DNA of 56,941 nucleotides from Mycobacterium sp. E2479. Its GTDB lineage: Bacteria; Actinomycetota; Actinomycetes; Mycobacteriales; Mycobacteriaceae. The DNA lies in NCBI RefSeq assembly GCF_001667925.1, contig NZ_LZJR01000049.1:1-56941 (forward strand), read 5' to 3'. The notes under the pieces are model-generated. The model was not told where the DNA came from, did not search any database, and saw only the letters and a list, made by a program, of their open reading frames with translations. How positions within the stretch are numbered: the first letter of the stretch is position 1; the number at the start of each line of letters is the position of its first letter. The position numbers were made by a program, and so were the translations under genes. Shown piece by piece: positions 1 through 9,142 of the stretch.

Positions 1-45
1 ACCCATGACCCGACTCATCTGTCACCTATGTCGTGAACTCAGACA

Positions 46-60
46 CCCTTAGCTCCACCA
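46..60 (+). repeat. tRNA 3'-end fragment (att-like remnant)
   Basis: CCCTTAGCTCCACCA matches the last 15 bases of a tRNA including CCA. The same end recurs at 9143-9187 and 11715-11740. Positions 1-16 are the reverse complement of the IS-end-like sequence that follows the 9187 copy. No acceptor or D-arm lies upstream, so it is not a tRNA gene. It is read as one boundary of an integrated segment. Confidence 0.5.
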
Positions 61-149
61 GCACGAACACCGTTATTGAGGCTGTTACGGTAAGGGCAAT
101 ACCACAACGCCGCACCCAAACCGGCTATCGGCGAGGCCACGCCAGCAAA

Positions 150-632
150 CTAGATACCTAATGCGCTGGTCAGCCCGTCAATCGCGGCCCGACTGCTCGC
201 ATCGCTGGTGTGGCCGTAGATGTCACCGGTGATGGAGATCGAGGCATGGCCCAGCAGGTCAGCCACGGCCTTGATGTGCACACCGGCTGCCAGCCACGCC
301 ACGGCGGCGCTGTGCCGCAGGGTGTGACCCCGACGCCCTCGACACCGGCTCTGGATGCCGCGACTTAGATGGTGCGCAGCACGTTGCGCGGTTCGACCGG
401 CGTCCCGAACTCGGTGGTAAACACCAGGCCGGTGTCAGTCCAATGCTCACCGGCGTGTAACCGGTCTGCGGCCTGGGCCGCGCGCTGAGACTTGAGCATC
501 GCCACGATGGCCGGTGACAGGGGCACCGTGCGCCGGGACCGCTCAGACTTCGGTTCGGTGATCGTCAGCTCATCGCCGACACGGCGTAGAGTGCTGCGAA
601 CCTTCAGCCACCCCTCACTGAGGTTGACGTTG
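150..632 (-). pseudogene. Tyrosine recombinase (phage/ICE integrase) remnant
   Basis: The catalytic half of a tyrosine integrase can be read on the minus strand in two frames. Positions 632-365 encode a segment ending in VEPRNVLRTI and then an in-frame TAA. Positions 340-150 encode the C-terminal box, with LRHSAAVAWL, LLGHASISITGDIYGH and a stop at 150-152, which together give the R-H-LGH-Y signature. A one-base deletion near 327 separates the two parts, where a His-Thr-Leu-Arg-His is expected. The N-terminal domain is missing because the gene runs directly into a P450 fragment near 635. Stop, frameshift and truncation together make it non-functional. It probably inserted the surrounding accessory segment. 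Confidence 0.8.
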
Positions 633-813
633 AGGAGAAATCCTCCACTCGGTCGATGACCTCCATCACCGCATCCCAGCCGCACACGGCATAGAACACT
701 GAATCACCGATTCGATGCACCGGGGCCTCGGCGCGCATACGGTCGTAGAGCGGATAGGGATCTTGTAGGGCGTCGACACCGAAAAAGTGAATCGGATCAT
801 TAAGGGCGGTCAT
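633..813 (-). pseudogene. Cytochrome P450, N-terminal fragment
   Basis: From the ATG at 813 the minus strand encodes about 57 residues typical of a P450 N-terminus (DPYPLYDRMRAEAPVHRI, then VEDFSS). The remaining frame reads into integrase DNA and stops at 604. The I-helix, ExxR and heme-binding regions are absent. It is a 5' stump created by the rearrangement that also truncated the integrase. It starts just downstream of the intact P450 gene ending at 825 and was presumably a tandem copy. Confidence 0.7.
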
Positions 814-824
814 CGTGTAGCCAC

Positions 825-2036
825 CTATTTGATTGCCCGTACCGGTATTGTCTTCCAGCCGACCACGTTCGCCATGTGAACCCGTTCGCACCGGTCGAAG
901 TCGACTTCGTATCGCGGCATGAAGTCGAGGAGCTTCTCCAACGCGATGGCGCTTTCCATGCGAGCCAGCGCGGCGCCGAGGCAACTGTGGATGCCGTATC
1001 CGAGCCCGAGATTCGGGGCCTCGGTGCGGTCTCGGTCGATGTCGAACGTGTCGGCGTTAGTCCACACCAGGTGGTCACGATTGGCAGCCCCTCCAATCAG
1101 GAACACCGGGGCGCCTTCGGGAATCGTTTGTCGGTGCAGGTGAACGTCTTTCGTGGCGACGCGCACGTTGTATTGCGACGGTGCCTCGTACCGCAGTAGT
1201 TCTTCGACCGCAGCGGGGATGCGGCTTCGATCATCGAGCAACTTCTGCCATTGGTGTGGGTGCCTGGCGAAGAGGTAGATCGCGCTGCCGACGAGCTTGG
1301 TCACGGTTTCGGCGCCCGCTCCGCCGAGCATCGTTGCGAATGCGGCGATTTCGATGTCGTCGAGTCGAGTCTTGTTGCCGTCGTGACGGACCAACTCGGC
1401 TTCGAGCAATTTGGTGAGCAGATCATCTCGGGGACGGGTGCGGCGCTGCTCGATTAGCTCGTAGTAGTACATCGCGGTATCGATGGAGGCTTGGGTGCCC
1501 TCCTCGGTCAGTTCGAGTTGTCCGATCTCGCGGGTTAAGGACAAGTCGACCCAGTGCCGCACCTTTTGTGCGTCGTCCTCAGGTGCGCCGAGCATGCTGG
1601 TGATGACTTCGACGGGAAACGGTGCGGCGAAGTCTTGGACGGCGTCGAATCCGTCGGGGTCGACCCGGCTGAGGTACTTGTCGATCTTCTCGGTGGCCAT
1701 TGGCTTTTGGGCTTGGATTGCTCTGGGCGTGAAGACTTTGTTGAGCAAGCTGCGCATGTCTCGATGGCTGGGAGGGTCCATCATGATGATCATGCGTGGG
1801 CCGGTGTCGACGGGTAGTCCGTTGCGGATCGAGGCGAGGTCGGTTCCCCGGGCCGACGAGTAGGTTGCCGCGTCTTTGTACGCGGGCGCGACGTCGGCAT
1901 GGCGGGTCAGTGCGTAGAAGTCGAGGTCGGCGTTGTAGTAGACCGGTTGCTCATCGCGCATGCGTCGGTAGGTGTGGTAGGCCCCGTTGAAGAAGTCCTC
2001 CGAGAACGGATCGAAGACGATTTGTGCGGTCGTCAT
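825..2036 (-). CDS. Cytochrome P450 monooxygenase (copy 1)
   Basis: A 403-residue soluble bacterial P450 that would insert one oxygen atom from O2 using electrons from a ferredoxin/reductase pair encoded elsewhere. Visible motifs are the I-helix AGAETV near residue 240, the K-helix EELLR (ExxR) and a heme loop LGYGIHSCLGAALAR with the thiolate Cys near 352. The loop begins with Leu where Phe is usual. The start at 2036 is preferred over the upstream 2048 because GGAAGG sits just before it. It follows the thioesterase fusion and second P450 in the same orientation, so the three probably form one catabolic operon controlled by the divergent TetR gene at 4742. The substrate is unknown; a steroid, lipid or xenobiotic is plausible. 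Confidence 0.9.
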   Translation of the reverse strand: MTTAQIVFDPFSEDFFNGAYHTYRRMRDEQPVYYNADLDFYALTRHADVAPAYKDAATYSSARGTDLASIRNGLPVDTGPRMIIMMDPPSHRDMRSLLNKVFTPRAIQAQKPMATEKIDKYLSRVDPDGFDAVQDFAAPFPVEVITSMLGAPEDDAQKVRHWVDLSLTREIGQLELTEEGTQASIDTAMYYYELIEQRRTRPRDDLLTKLLEAELVRHDGNKTRLDDIEIAAFATMLGGAGAETVTKLVGSAIYLFARHPHQWQKLLDDRSRIPAAVEELLRYEAPSQYNVRVATKDVHLHRQTIPEGAPVFLIGGAANRDHLVWTNADTFDIDRDRTEAPNLGLGYGIHSCLGAALARMESAIALEKLLDFMPRYEVDFDRCERVHMANVVGWKTIPVRAIK

Positions 2037-2061
2037 GGCACCTTCCAATACCTCGGATACA

Positions 2062-3366
2062 TCACATCGCAGTGTGATTGTCGCGGTCCATAGCTGCCGG
2101 GGTGCGGTCGAACGCGCGTGCCATGGCCTGCACTGTGTACGACGCTGCGAGGCGACCGTCGACGGTGAAGACCTTGCCGTTGCCTTGGATCAGTCCACGT
2201 CCCGACCAGAAGGCGTCATTGCTGTACAGCAGCCAGTTGCTGACATCGACGTCGTCGTGAAAGGCGATGGTGCTCATCATGACTGCGGTCGAGATGGTGT
2301 CGTGTGCTTGGGCTTCACCGAAGCCCCGATGCGGTGCCATGCCTGCCGCAATGGTCCAATGTGTGGTCGATTGGGCAAGAAGCGCAGCGTGCAAATACGA
2401 CTCGTCAGGCGCATCCCGGAAGCGGACCCACACATCGATGTGGGGCGGTCCGATGCGGTCGGGGTCGGAATCGTAGGCTCCGTTGACGACTCGTATCTCG
2501 CGTCCGGTGACTCCGAATCCCGGAAAGCTTTCCGCCGCCCCGGGTCCTGGCACGTCGGGCATGGGTGGCTGGTCGCGAATCAGGTCGGGTGCGCCGGAAT
2601 CGGCGAGCACTAGCGCCGCGCAGCACAGCGCGCCGTGTTGAGTGGCGTGGACTTGCGTCGTAGAGAAGGTCTTGCCGTGCCGCAGCACCTCGAGGGTTAG
2701 ATCGACCGGGCGATCGAGGGCTGCTGATTTTGTGAAAATGGTCGATACAGAGGTAACTCGTTGGCCCGGAAGCGACTTGGATACCGCGACGACGGACTCT
2801 GCGACGAGTTGGCCACCCTCCACGACGTTGCGCCAGGTAGGTCCGTGCGCGGGGCCGACGAACCGGCCCTCGCCGGCGGGCTCGACATCAACGATCCGCA
2901 CCAGCTCGGCAGCGTCGCCCCATAGCGGGAAGGAGGCTGGAACGCTCCTGCCCTCAGGCCACCGCTCGACGATTTCGATGCGACAGGGCGTGTCGTAGAA
3001 CGACACGTAGTCCGCGATCCCCGCGACCTCGGGAAGCGGAGTGCGGTAGGTCCACGCGACGCTGTCCGCGTGGTCGTGGGCACCTGCGAGGTCCCAATAT
3101 GCAGCGCGACCCTTGAACGGGCATTCCGTTGTGCGATCCGAGGGCGTCAACAGGTCCCAACGGACGTCGGACTTCGGGAAATACAGTCGGTCAACATGAT
3201 CGGTCTCGGTCACCACCAGACAGCCGTCACTTTCGGCGATGAGCACGTCACCATGCCAGAGCTGACCGGTGTGCTGAGAGGGCGTGATGTCAATCCGATA
3301 GTCCGGGTGGTCGGGCCACGCCGAGTCGACCTGATCGCTCGCGGCCTGCCGGTCGGTGGGTGTCAC
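2062..3366 (-). CDS. DUF427 - acyl-CoA thioesterase (TesB-like) fusion protein
   Basis: 434 residues. Residues 15-125 resemble DUF427: a WHGDVLIAESDGCLVV segment followed by YFPKSDVRWDLL and CPFKGRAAYWDL. From about residue 160 onward the sequence resembles the double hot-dog fold of acyl-CoA thioesterase II, including the conserved HATQHGALCCAALVL strand and the WLLYSNDAFWSGRGL segment. It would hydrolyse a CoA thioester in the cytosol. Its start overlaps the stop of the P450 at 3363 by 4 bp (ATGA), so translation is likely coupled. Sandwiched between two P450 genes, it probably acts on an oxidised acyl-CoA of the same pathway. The role of the DUF427 part is unknown. Confidence 0.85.
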   Translation of the reverse strand: MTPTDRQAASDQVDSAWPDHPDYRIDITPSQHTGQLWHGDVLIAESDGCLVVTETDHVDRLYFPKSDVRWDLLTPSDRTTECPFKGRAAYWDLAGAHDHADSVAWTYRTPLPEVAGIADYVSFYDTPCRIEIVERWPEGRSVPASFPLWGDAAELVRIVDVEPAGEGRFVGPAHGPTWRNVVEGGQLVAESVVAVSKSLPGQRVTSVSTIFTKSAALDRPVDLTLEVLRHGKTFSTTQVHATQHGALCCAALVLADSGAPDLIRDQPPMPDVPGPGAAESFPGFGVTGREIRVVNGAYDSDPDRIGPPHIDVWVRFRDAPDESYLHAALLAQSTTHWTIAAGMAPHRGFGEAQAHDTISTAVMMSTIAFHDDVDVSNWLLYSNDAFWSGRGLIQGNGKVFTVDGRLAASYTVQAMARAFDRTPAAMDRDNHTAM

Positions 3367-4574
3367 GATTTATCTCTGACGAGTGCGGGCATGGTTTCCC
3401 AGCCTCGGACGGTGGAGGTGGTCGACATCCGTGCTGCCGAGAGATCGACGTCCCACTCGGGGAACCGCTTCAAGATCTCTTCGAGTGCGATGCGCCCTTC
3501 CAGGCGCGCCAAGGCCGCACCAATGCAGAAATGCGCACCGACGGCGAAGGCGATGTGTGACCGGGTCTGGCGGTGAATGTTGAACACCTCGGCGTCGTGG
3601 CCGAATTGGCGGTCGTCTCTATTCGCCGAAGCGATGAGGAGCGTCATCACACTGCCGGCAGGCACCTGCTGGCCGTAGTACTCGACCTCGCGTGTGACGT
3701 AACGCGACACAAACGGAGCGGGACCTTCGAAACGTAATAACTCCTCGACCGCCTGAGGGATCAGACCCGGATCGGCGACGAGTTCCCGTCGTTGGTCGGG
3801 ATGCTCGGCGAGCACCTTTGCCGCCCATCCGATCAGCCGTGCTGTGGTCTCGTTGCCCGCCAGGGCGACCATGTTGACGTACATGAGCAGCTCGGCGCGC
3901 TCCAAGTGGCGGGTGACGCCTTGCTCGTCTTCGAACTGCACATTCAGCAGTTCGGTGACAATGTCGTCGGACGGATTGTCCGCTCGCCAGTCGATGTAGT
4001 CCGCCCAGAGTTGACCGTCATCGAATCCGGTCGACGCGGACTCCATGGGCCGACCCGCCTCGGTGGTCAGAATCTCGTTCGCGTGGTCGCGAGACCTCAG
4101 TTGATCCTCATCGGGGAAGCCCAACAGCATGCCGATGACCCGCATGGGCAGTTCCGCGCCGAAGTCCGTGACGAAGTCGAATCCGCCTGCACCGACGAGC
4201 GGGTCGAGGCTGCGCACGCAGAACTCTCGAATCCGCGGCTCCAACGCGCTGATCTTGCGCGGAGTGAACATCCGCGACAACAGCCTTCGGTGAATGTCGT
4301 GTCGGGGTGGGTCCTCCGCGACGATAAGCCCGGACGGAATATCCATATCCGCCTTGATGAACTCCAAGATGTCGCCGCGCGCGGAACTGAACGTCTTGTT
4401 GTCGAAGAGAGCCTTCTCGACATCTGTGTACCGGCTCAGCGCGAAGAAGTCGTGCTGCTCGTTGTAGTAGAGCGGCATCTCATCTCGTAACCGCTGGTAC
4501 AAGGGGTAAGGATTGGCGACAAGGTCGACGTCGTAAGGGTCGAAACGAAGCTCACCAGTCATGTTGCGGGACAT
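3363..4574 (-). CDS. Cytochrome P450 monooxygenase (copy 2)
   Basis: 403 residues with a complete P450 core: I-helix LAGNETTAR, K-helix EELLRFEGP and heme loop FAVGAHFCIGAALAR with Cys near 350. AGGAG eight bases before the ATG at 4574 supports this start. It is the first gene of the minus-strand operon P450 - thioesterase fusion - P450 and faces the TetR gene at 4742 across a 167-bp region with two palindromes. It is clearly related to the P450 at 825-2036 (similar N-terminus LYYN...DFFALSRYTDV), which suggests an old duplication. It would need external ferredoxin and reductase. Substrate unknown. Confidence 0.9.
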   Translation of the reverse strand: MSRNMTGELRFDPYDVDLVANPYPLYQRLRDEMPLYYNEQHDFFALSRYTDVEKALFDNKTFSSARGDILEFIKADMDIPSGLIVAEDPPRHDIHRRLLSRMFTPRKISALEPRIREFCVRSLDPLVGAGGFDFVTDFGAELPMRVIGMLLGFPDEDQLRSRDHANEILTTEAGRPMESASTGFDDGQLWADYIDWRADNPSDDIVTELLNVQFEDEQGVTRHLERAELLMYVNMVALAGNETTARLIGWAAKVLAEHPDQRRELVADPGLIPQAVEELLRFEGPAPFVSRYVTREVEYYGQQVPAGSVMTLLIASANRDDRQFGHDAEVFNIHRQTRSHIAFAVGAHFCIGAALARLEGRIALEEILKRFPEWDVDLSAARMSTTSTVRGWETMPALVRDKS

Positions 4575-4635
4575 TTAGTCGCTCCTCTACCTCGCCGACG
4601 TGCGGTTAGTTGCCGCTAGCCGTGTTGTGCAGTAC

Positions 4636-4672
4636 TTTTAAGCATGTGCTTAAAAGTTAAGCATATGCTTAA
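4636..4672. promoter_or_regulatory. Twin palindromic operator between divergent P450 operon and tetR
   Basis: Two perfect or near-perfect 16-bp palindromes, TTAAGCATGTGCTTAA (4638-4653) and TTAAGCATATGCTTAA (4657-4672), share the half-site TTAAGCAT and have centres 19 bp apart, so they lie on nearly the same DNA face. They sit between the P450 start at 4574 and the TetR start at 4742. This layout is typical of TetR operators that control both the regulator and the neighbouring operon. Confidence 0.75.
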
Positions 4673-4741
4673 CATGCCGAGGTGGAGCCGGTCAACCCGA
4701 TAGCCTGACCTGTCAGCACTTACGAAGAATGCGAGTCATGA

Positions 4742-5335
4742 ATGGCATCGCCACGACGGATCGCGTCGCCAAACGCGAAGACACGCACAGTGATACTGGA
4801 TGCAGCCGAGCAACTGATGCTCGATGAGGGCTGGGCAGCCGTCACGGGCCGCCGCGTTGCGCAGAGAGCCGGTCTTGGCTCACAGCTCGTGCACTACCAC
4901 TTCGGCACCATGGACGATCTCCTTCGAGCGGTTTTCCAACGCCAAGCCGAAACAGGGTCCATGGCACACGCTGAAGCCCTTGAATCGCCGCAGCCGCTGT
5001 GGGCACTCTGGCGGATGATTCGCGATGCCCCTTGGGGTAAGTGGGCCATCGAGGTTCTTGCCCTGGCCAACCATCGTCCGCAACTCGCAGCCGAACTACG
5101 CCACTACGCACAGACGTTCCGCGCCCAGCAAGCTGAGATGGTCGCCGCCGTGTTGAAGAAGTACGACGTCGATGAACAAAGCGTTCCGCCCATGGCGGTG
5201 GCATTCCTGATGACCGTCATCCCGCCAGTCCTATTCATGGAGGACCAAATCGACATCACCGCAGGGCACACCGAGATAGTCGGACTCGTCGAGCGCTACC
5301 TCCGCGAAGTCGAAGGCGAACCCCCTGCGAGCTAG
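4742..5335 (+). CDS. TetR-family transcriptional regulator
   Basis: 197 residues. An N-terminal TetR helix-turn-helix lies at about residues 15-60 (RTVILDAAEQLMLDEGW, then RRVAQRAGLGSQLVHYHFGTMDDLL). A helical ligand-binding domain of the usual length follows. It is transcribed divergently from the P450-thioesterase-P450 operon, and the two palindromes at 4636-4672 are the obvious binding sites. It is therefore probably a repressor that dissociates when the pathway substrate or its CoA thioester appears. The ligand cannot be read from sequence. Confidence 0.88.
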   Translation: MASPRRIASPNAKTRTVILDAAEQLMLDEGWAAVTGRRVAQRAGLGSQLVHYHFGTMDDLLRAVFQRQAETGSMAHAEALESPQPLWALWRMIRDAPWGKWAIEVLALANHRPQLAAELRHYAQTFRAQQAEMVAAVLKKYDVDEQSVPPMAVAFLMTVIPPVLFMEDQIDITAGHTEIVGLVERYLREVEGEPPAS

Positions 5336-5679
5336 TCGGGCGGGATCGATAGGGGTGGGGGGGTGCCCGCTCGACCGACTGACGTGTGCCTCGTACGGCG
5401 AGCACCGTCTTTCTCCGGAGAGATGGCTTCGGACGAAGCGTCCGCAGTCCGTCCGGAGTAGGTCCAAACAGCGGCCCTCATTGGCCAACGTCGCCAACGC
5501 CGTGACCTGCTGGCCTACATGAGCGTCAACGCTGTCAGTGACAACAAACGCCCAAGTTTCAACTTTGCCCGAAACGTGGCTAGCCGAAACGTATGGCTGC
5601 ATGCCCTGCGGCAAGATTACCCACCGTACCGGCCCACGCGAGTTTTAGAACCCGGTGTGCCTAGCCATAAGACAGCAGA
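5336..5679. other. Intergenic region, no gene recognised
   Basis: 344 bp between the convergent TetR gene and the SDR gene. Open frames here overlap the TetR gene in antisense or lack any family signature. I see no hairpin with a T-run and no repeat. Confidence 0.5.
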
Positions 5680-6564
5680 TCAGGCGGCGGTGGACTGCAT
5701 CCGACGTTTTTGCTTAAGCATGGCTTTTGCGACGAGCATCGACAACGCGGGCGAGAACCGCTCCAGGTACCAGAATGCCTTCCACCACGTCGGCAACACA
5801 ATGATCGCGTCTCCCCGCAACACGGCACGAAGGGCGCGCTCGGCGAACCGTTCGGGTTTTGACGTTTCTAGAAAGCGTTCTATTGGTCCTGGTGCCATCC
5901 CCCGATGTCTCTCCGTTAGCACCATCGGAGTCGAGACCATGCCAGGACAAAGCACCGATACCTGCACGCCGTGGCGCTCGGCCTCGATGCGCAACGACTT
6001 GGAGATCCCGACAACGGCGTGCTTGGTGGCGGTGTAGCTGGCCGGCGCTGCGCCGGCGGCGAGACCGGCGATCGAGGCTGTGTTCACGATGTGGCCGGAG
6101 TGCTGCCCGATCATGATCGGATAGACCGCCTGGATGCCGTGCACCACACCGCGCAGGTTCACATCGAACACGTCGTTCCAGTCATCGAGCGTGTACGAGT
6201 CGACCTCACGGTCGACCAAAATGCCTGCGTTGTTAAACAGGTAGTCGATCCGCCCGGACTGCCCTACTGCCTCGGCGACGGCACGCTCAAACGATGGATA
6301 GCTGCGCACATCCAGCTCAATCGCGTGCGCCTTTGTGCCACCCCTGTTGAGGCGTTGCGTCAGGTCCTGCGCGGGGCCGATCTGACGATCGGCGATCCAG
6401 ACCTCGGCGCCCCCATCGACCAACTTGGTCGTCAACGCGGCGCCAATGCCGGACGCCCCGCCGGTAACGAACGCAACCTTCCCCGACACGCTCGATGCAA
6501 TTGACGAAGGATAATCGCTCGCCCTTGCAGGGTAATTGCAAGCCTGTCCGTCAGATAGTGGCAC
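5680..6564 (-). CDS. Short-chain dehydrogenase/reductase
   Basis: 294 residues with the classical SDR pattern: cofactor motif TGGASGIG near residue 34, NNAG near 112 and the catalytic YTATK. Asp at the end of the second strand (IADRQ) favours NAD(H). A C-terminal tail rich in basic and hydrophobic residues (KAFWYLERFSPALSMLVAKAMLKQKRR) could touch the membrane. It follows the TetR gene at 6589 and the P450 at 7256 in one minus-strand operon, so it may oxidise the alcohol made by that P450. The GTG start at 6564 leaves about 27 residues before the Rossmann fold, so a later start is possible. Confidence 0.88.
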   Translation of the reverse strand: MPLSDGQACNYPARASDYPSSIASSVSGKVAFVTGGASGIGAALTTKLVDGGAEVWIADRQIGPAQDLTQRLNRGGTKAHAIELDVRSYPSFERAVAEAVGQSGRIDYLFNNAGILVDREVDSYTLDDWNDVFDVNLRGVVHGIQAVYPIMIGQHSGHIVNTASIAGLAAGAAPASYTATKHAVVGISKSLRIEAERHGVQVSVLCPGMVSTPMVLTERHRGMAPGPIERFLETSKPERFAERALRAVLRGDAIIVLPTWWKAFWYLERFSPALSMLVAKAMLKQKRRMQSTAA

Positions 6565-6588
6565 CGTCGGCGGCCTCTCGTCCGAAGT

Positions 6589-7263
6589 TCACGATTCAGC
6601 GCACCTGTCCGGCTTGATGTGCTCGTCCGATGATGCGTGCCGTTCGTGGACCGGCAACGACGTCATCCGTGGATAGAGGATCGCTGGACCGAGCCATCGC
6701 GCAACAAAGCGGCGAAGTGCGATTCCGTCGCGCTGCCGCCGCCCGGGATCGGTCAGGAGAGAATGCACTGTGCGCAAGGTCATTTCGGCAAGCTCATTGA
6801 GCGCGGTGGTGTCGAAGCCGTGAAGCTTCCAATCGACATCGAGGCGGTGGAAGGCCGACAAGCAGAAAACGATCGCTGTGTCGGAGGTGAGCGAGATGGC
6901 AGCTTCGCCCTCAGGGGTCTGGGTAAGCAAGCTCTCCAACTGTGGATCGCCGGTAAGGTTTTCAACTGCGAACGAAATTATTTCGACGATCGCAGTGACC
7001 GGGTCATTGAGGCCGCTGACGTGCTGCACACCTTGGTCGATGAAACCGTTGACCGCACGCATTGCACTGGCAATGAGGAGCGCGTCCGCGTTGGGAAAGT
7101 ACCGGTATACCGTCTGACGAGTGACTCCGAGCCTTCGGGCGACGTCGGCAAGCCGTAGCGCCGACCCGTGTTCAGCGATCACGTCGTCTACCGCATCCAG
7201 AATGCGGGCAATTGCCTCCTCGTCCGAGGCGGGTGTGACACCCGCCCAGCCGCGACTACGCAT
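6589..7263 (-). CDS. TetR-family transcriptional regulator
   Basis: About 224 residues from the ATG at 7263; 7302 is an alternative upstream start. The helix-turn-helix is DVARRLGVTRQTVYRYFPNADALL, and the rest is a helical effector domain. The start overlaps the end of the P450 gene by 8 bp, so P450, regulator and SDR are co-transcribed. A candidate site is the imperfect inverted repeat CATAC/GTATG at 8558-8578 upstream of the P450 gene. Effector unknown. Confidence 0.85.
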   Translation of the reverse strand: MRSRGWAGVTPASDEEAIARILDAVDDVIAEHGSALRLADVARRLGVTRQTVYRYFPNADALLIASAMRAVNGFIDQGVQHVSGLNDPVTAIVEIISFAVENLTGDPQLESLLTQTPEGEAAISLTSDTAIVFCLSAFHRLDVDWKLHGFDTTALNELAEMTLRTVHSLLTDPGRRQRDGIALRRFVARWLGPAILYPRMTSLPVHERHASSDEHIKPDRCAES

Positions 7264-8509
7264 CCGCTGCCACAACCATTTCGCTGTCGAACTCAATCTC
7301 AAGCGTCGTGGGGCCGGTCATACCGAGCAGAGACTTCCACGGCGCAGGAGCGACGAGATGGGGTGCGGTGAGACGTCGGGTGAGGACTATAAGTGCTTCC
7401 GCCAATTCCCGCCGTGCGAGGTTCGCCCCTAGGCAGTAGTGCGCGCCACCACCGAAAGTCAAAATCGCAGGTAAGTCGTTGCGGGCGATGTCGAACCGAT
7501 CTGCATCCTCATAAATCGCTGGATCACGGTTGGCTGCAAAGGTGTTCACGACGACCAAGGTCCCCGCCGGGAACGTGTACCCACCAATTTCGGCATCCTC
7601 TGTGGCGGCTCGCACCGAGATACAGACCGCAGGCGAGTGCCGCATGCTCTCCTCAACCGCCTGCATCGCAAGCTCTGGCTGGTCGCCCAGCTTCGCCCAT
7701 TGATCCGGATGCTCGCACAGCACCTGCACTGAGGCGGCCAGTTGGTGTCGGGTGGTGTCCGTCCCCGCCATCAAGAAGCCAGCCACCAGCATGCGCAGTT
7801 CATCGAGATTGAGCCTGTCCCCGTCGCTTTCGGCGCGTATAAGCTCAGACAGCAGATCATCAGTCAGATGGCTCCGGCGTGCGGCGACCATGTCATCGAC
7901 GTAGGCGTCCAGTTCGCTCCACGACCGCATGATCGCGGCTTCATCGAAGGTGGCGTCGGGCTGAAAGTTGAAAGCCTTGAAGATTTCGGCGGTCCACTCT
8001 GAGAATAGATGCCAGTCTTCCCGAGGCGCACCGATCAGCGCACACATGATCGGGGTGGGATACGGCCGCGCGATATCGGTCACGACGTCGCAACGACCGA
8101 CCTCTACTACTTGATCGATCAGCCCGTTCATCACCTCATGAATCGTGTCCTGTAGGCGCGACGTCGAGCGGGGAGTGAACGCCCTCGACACCAGCTTGCG
8201 TAAGCGAGTATGTGGCGGGCCATCGAGACCTAGAAGGCTGCTCATCATCTTGTCGTACAGCGGGCCTGAGGTGACGCCCTGTGCTGCCAGCGTGAGCCCG
8301 GGTGGCAGTCGGAATCTGTTGTCGCGCAGCACGTCCCGCGCCAAATCGTAGGACAGTATTTCCGGACCGAGAGGGCCAATTGCGATGGGAGCACACGATT
8401 GCGCAGCTCGCACGTCTTCGAGGATGTCCTGCGGAGTGGCGGTAAAGTCGTAGCTGAACGTGGGGAGGCCAGCTTCGAAGACGCTGGGAGCGGCAGTGTT
8501 CACGTTCAT
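7256..8509 (-). CDS. Cytochrome P450 monooxygenase (copy 3)
   Basis: 417 residues, a different subgroup from the two P450s upstream. The I-helix is MAGTDTTRHQ with the conserved acid-Thr pair, the K-helix is EESMR, and the heme loop is FGGGAHYCLGANLAR with the thiolate Cys near residue 359. It leads a three-gene operon with a TetR regulator and an SDR. The upstream region contains the inverted repeat at 8558-8578 that may be its operator. A hydroxylation followed by SDR oxidation is a reasonable guess for the pathway. Confidence 0.9.
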   Translation of the reverse strand: MNVNTAAPSVFEAGLPTFSYDFTATPQDILEDVRAAQSCAPIAIGPLGPEILSYDLARDVLRDNRFRLPPGLTLAAQGVTSGPLYDKMMSSLLGLDGPPHTRLRKLVSRAFTPRSTSRLQDTIHEVMNGLIDQVVEVGRCDVVTDIARPYPTPIMCALIGAPREDWHLFSEWTAEIFKAFNFQPDATFDEAAIMRSWSELDAYVDDMVAARRSHLTDDLLSELIRAESDGDRLNLDELRMLVAGFLMAGTDTTRHQLAASVQVLCEHPDQWAKLGDQPELAMQAVEESMRHSPAVCISVRAATEDAEIGGYTFPAGTLVVVNTFAANRDPAIYEDADRFDIARNDLPAILTFGGGAHYCLGANLARRELAEALIVLTRRLTAPHLVAPAPWKSLLGMTGPTTLEIEFDSEMVVAADA

Positions 8510-9142
8510 CGCGATGCCTCAACTTCCACTAGGCCATCGTTGTGGGCGTCCCCCGGACATACTTTCTCAAAGCGTATGACCATAACCCCCCAACTGTCAA
8601 TGACTGGCGATATTTATCCAGGTAAAGCAATGTGCCGCCTACGCTGATCATACAATGTGTCCAGATACGTCCGTATTGCGGGCCGCAGTTCTAGCGAAGG
8701 GATCTAGCCGCAAGACACCGCCGAAGCGAACACAGCACTGGATACGGACTGCCCTGATCGAGTCTGAGTGGACCTTGAATTGACGAGCGTGTACGCGTAA
8801 CGACTAGTTCCGGCCCGACCAGTAGTCGCGTCATTCGCGCTTCCCCATCGGCCCGTCCTCTCCCGTTCGATGGCCGGGGGCCACGATGACCGCGAGTACC
8901 GACAGGCCTGCGGCTCTGTCACCGTTCGGCGCGCTCGGTCGTGGGCTTGCCGAGTTGCAGGCGTACCGGGCGCCGGGGGGCGCTGCAGTGTGCTGGCCGT
9001 GCTGGGGAGTCGGCCGCAACCATGTTTCGTACCCAAACCAGGCACGAATTCGCCTATATCCGGCAATGTTCGCTGGCCGCATGAAGCGCTATCTAGCTGC
9101 AATAACGTGCATTCCGCGGATATCAGCGAACATGTCCGATCG
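8510..9142. other. Non-coding or decayed stretch
   Basis: About 630 bp between the P450 promoter and the tRNA fragment. A plus-strand frame at 8886-9194 contains a CWPCWG pair of cysteines but runs through the tRNA fragment and has no recognised family, so it is not called. Positions 9066-9080 and 9124-9136 form an inverted repeat (AATGTTCGCTG / CAGCGAACAT) next to the tRNA fragment, possibly an integrase arm site. Confidence 0.4.

Noticed and set aside
5231..5614. Minus-strand frame of 127 codons
   Set aside because: Overlaps the TetR gene in antisense and has no family features.
8704..9102. Minus-strand frame of 132 codons upstream of the tRNA fragment
   Set aside because: Arg/Ser/Thr-rich composition typical of non-coding GC-rich DNA, no motif.
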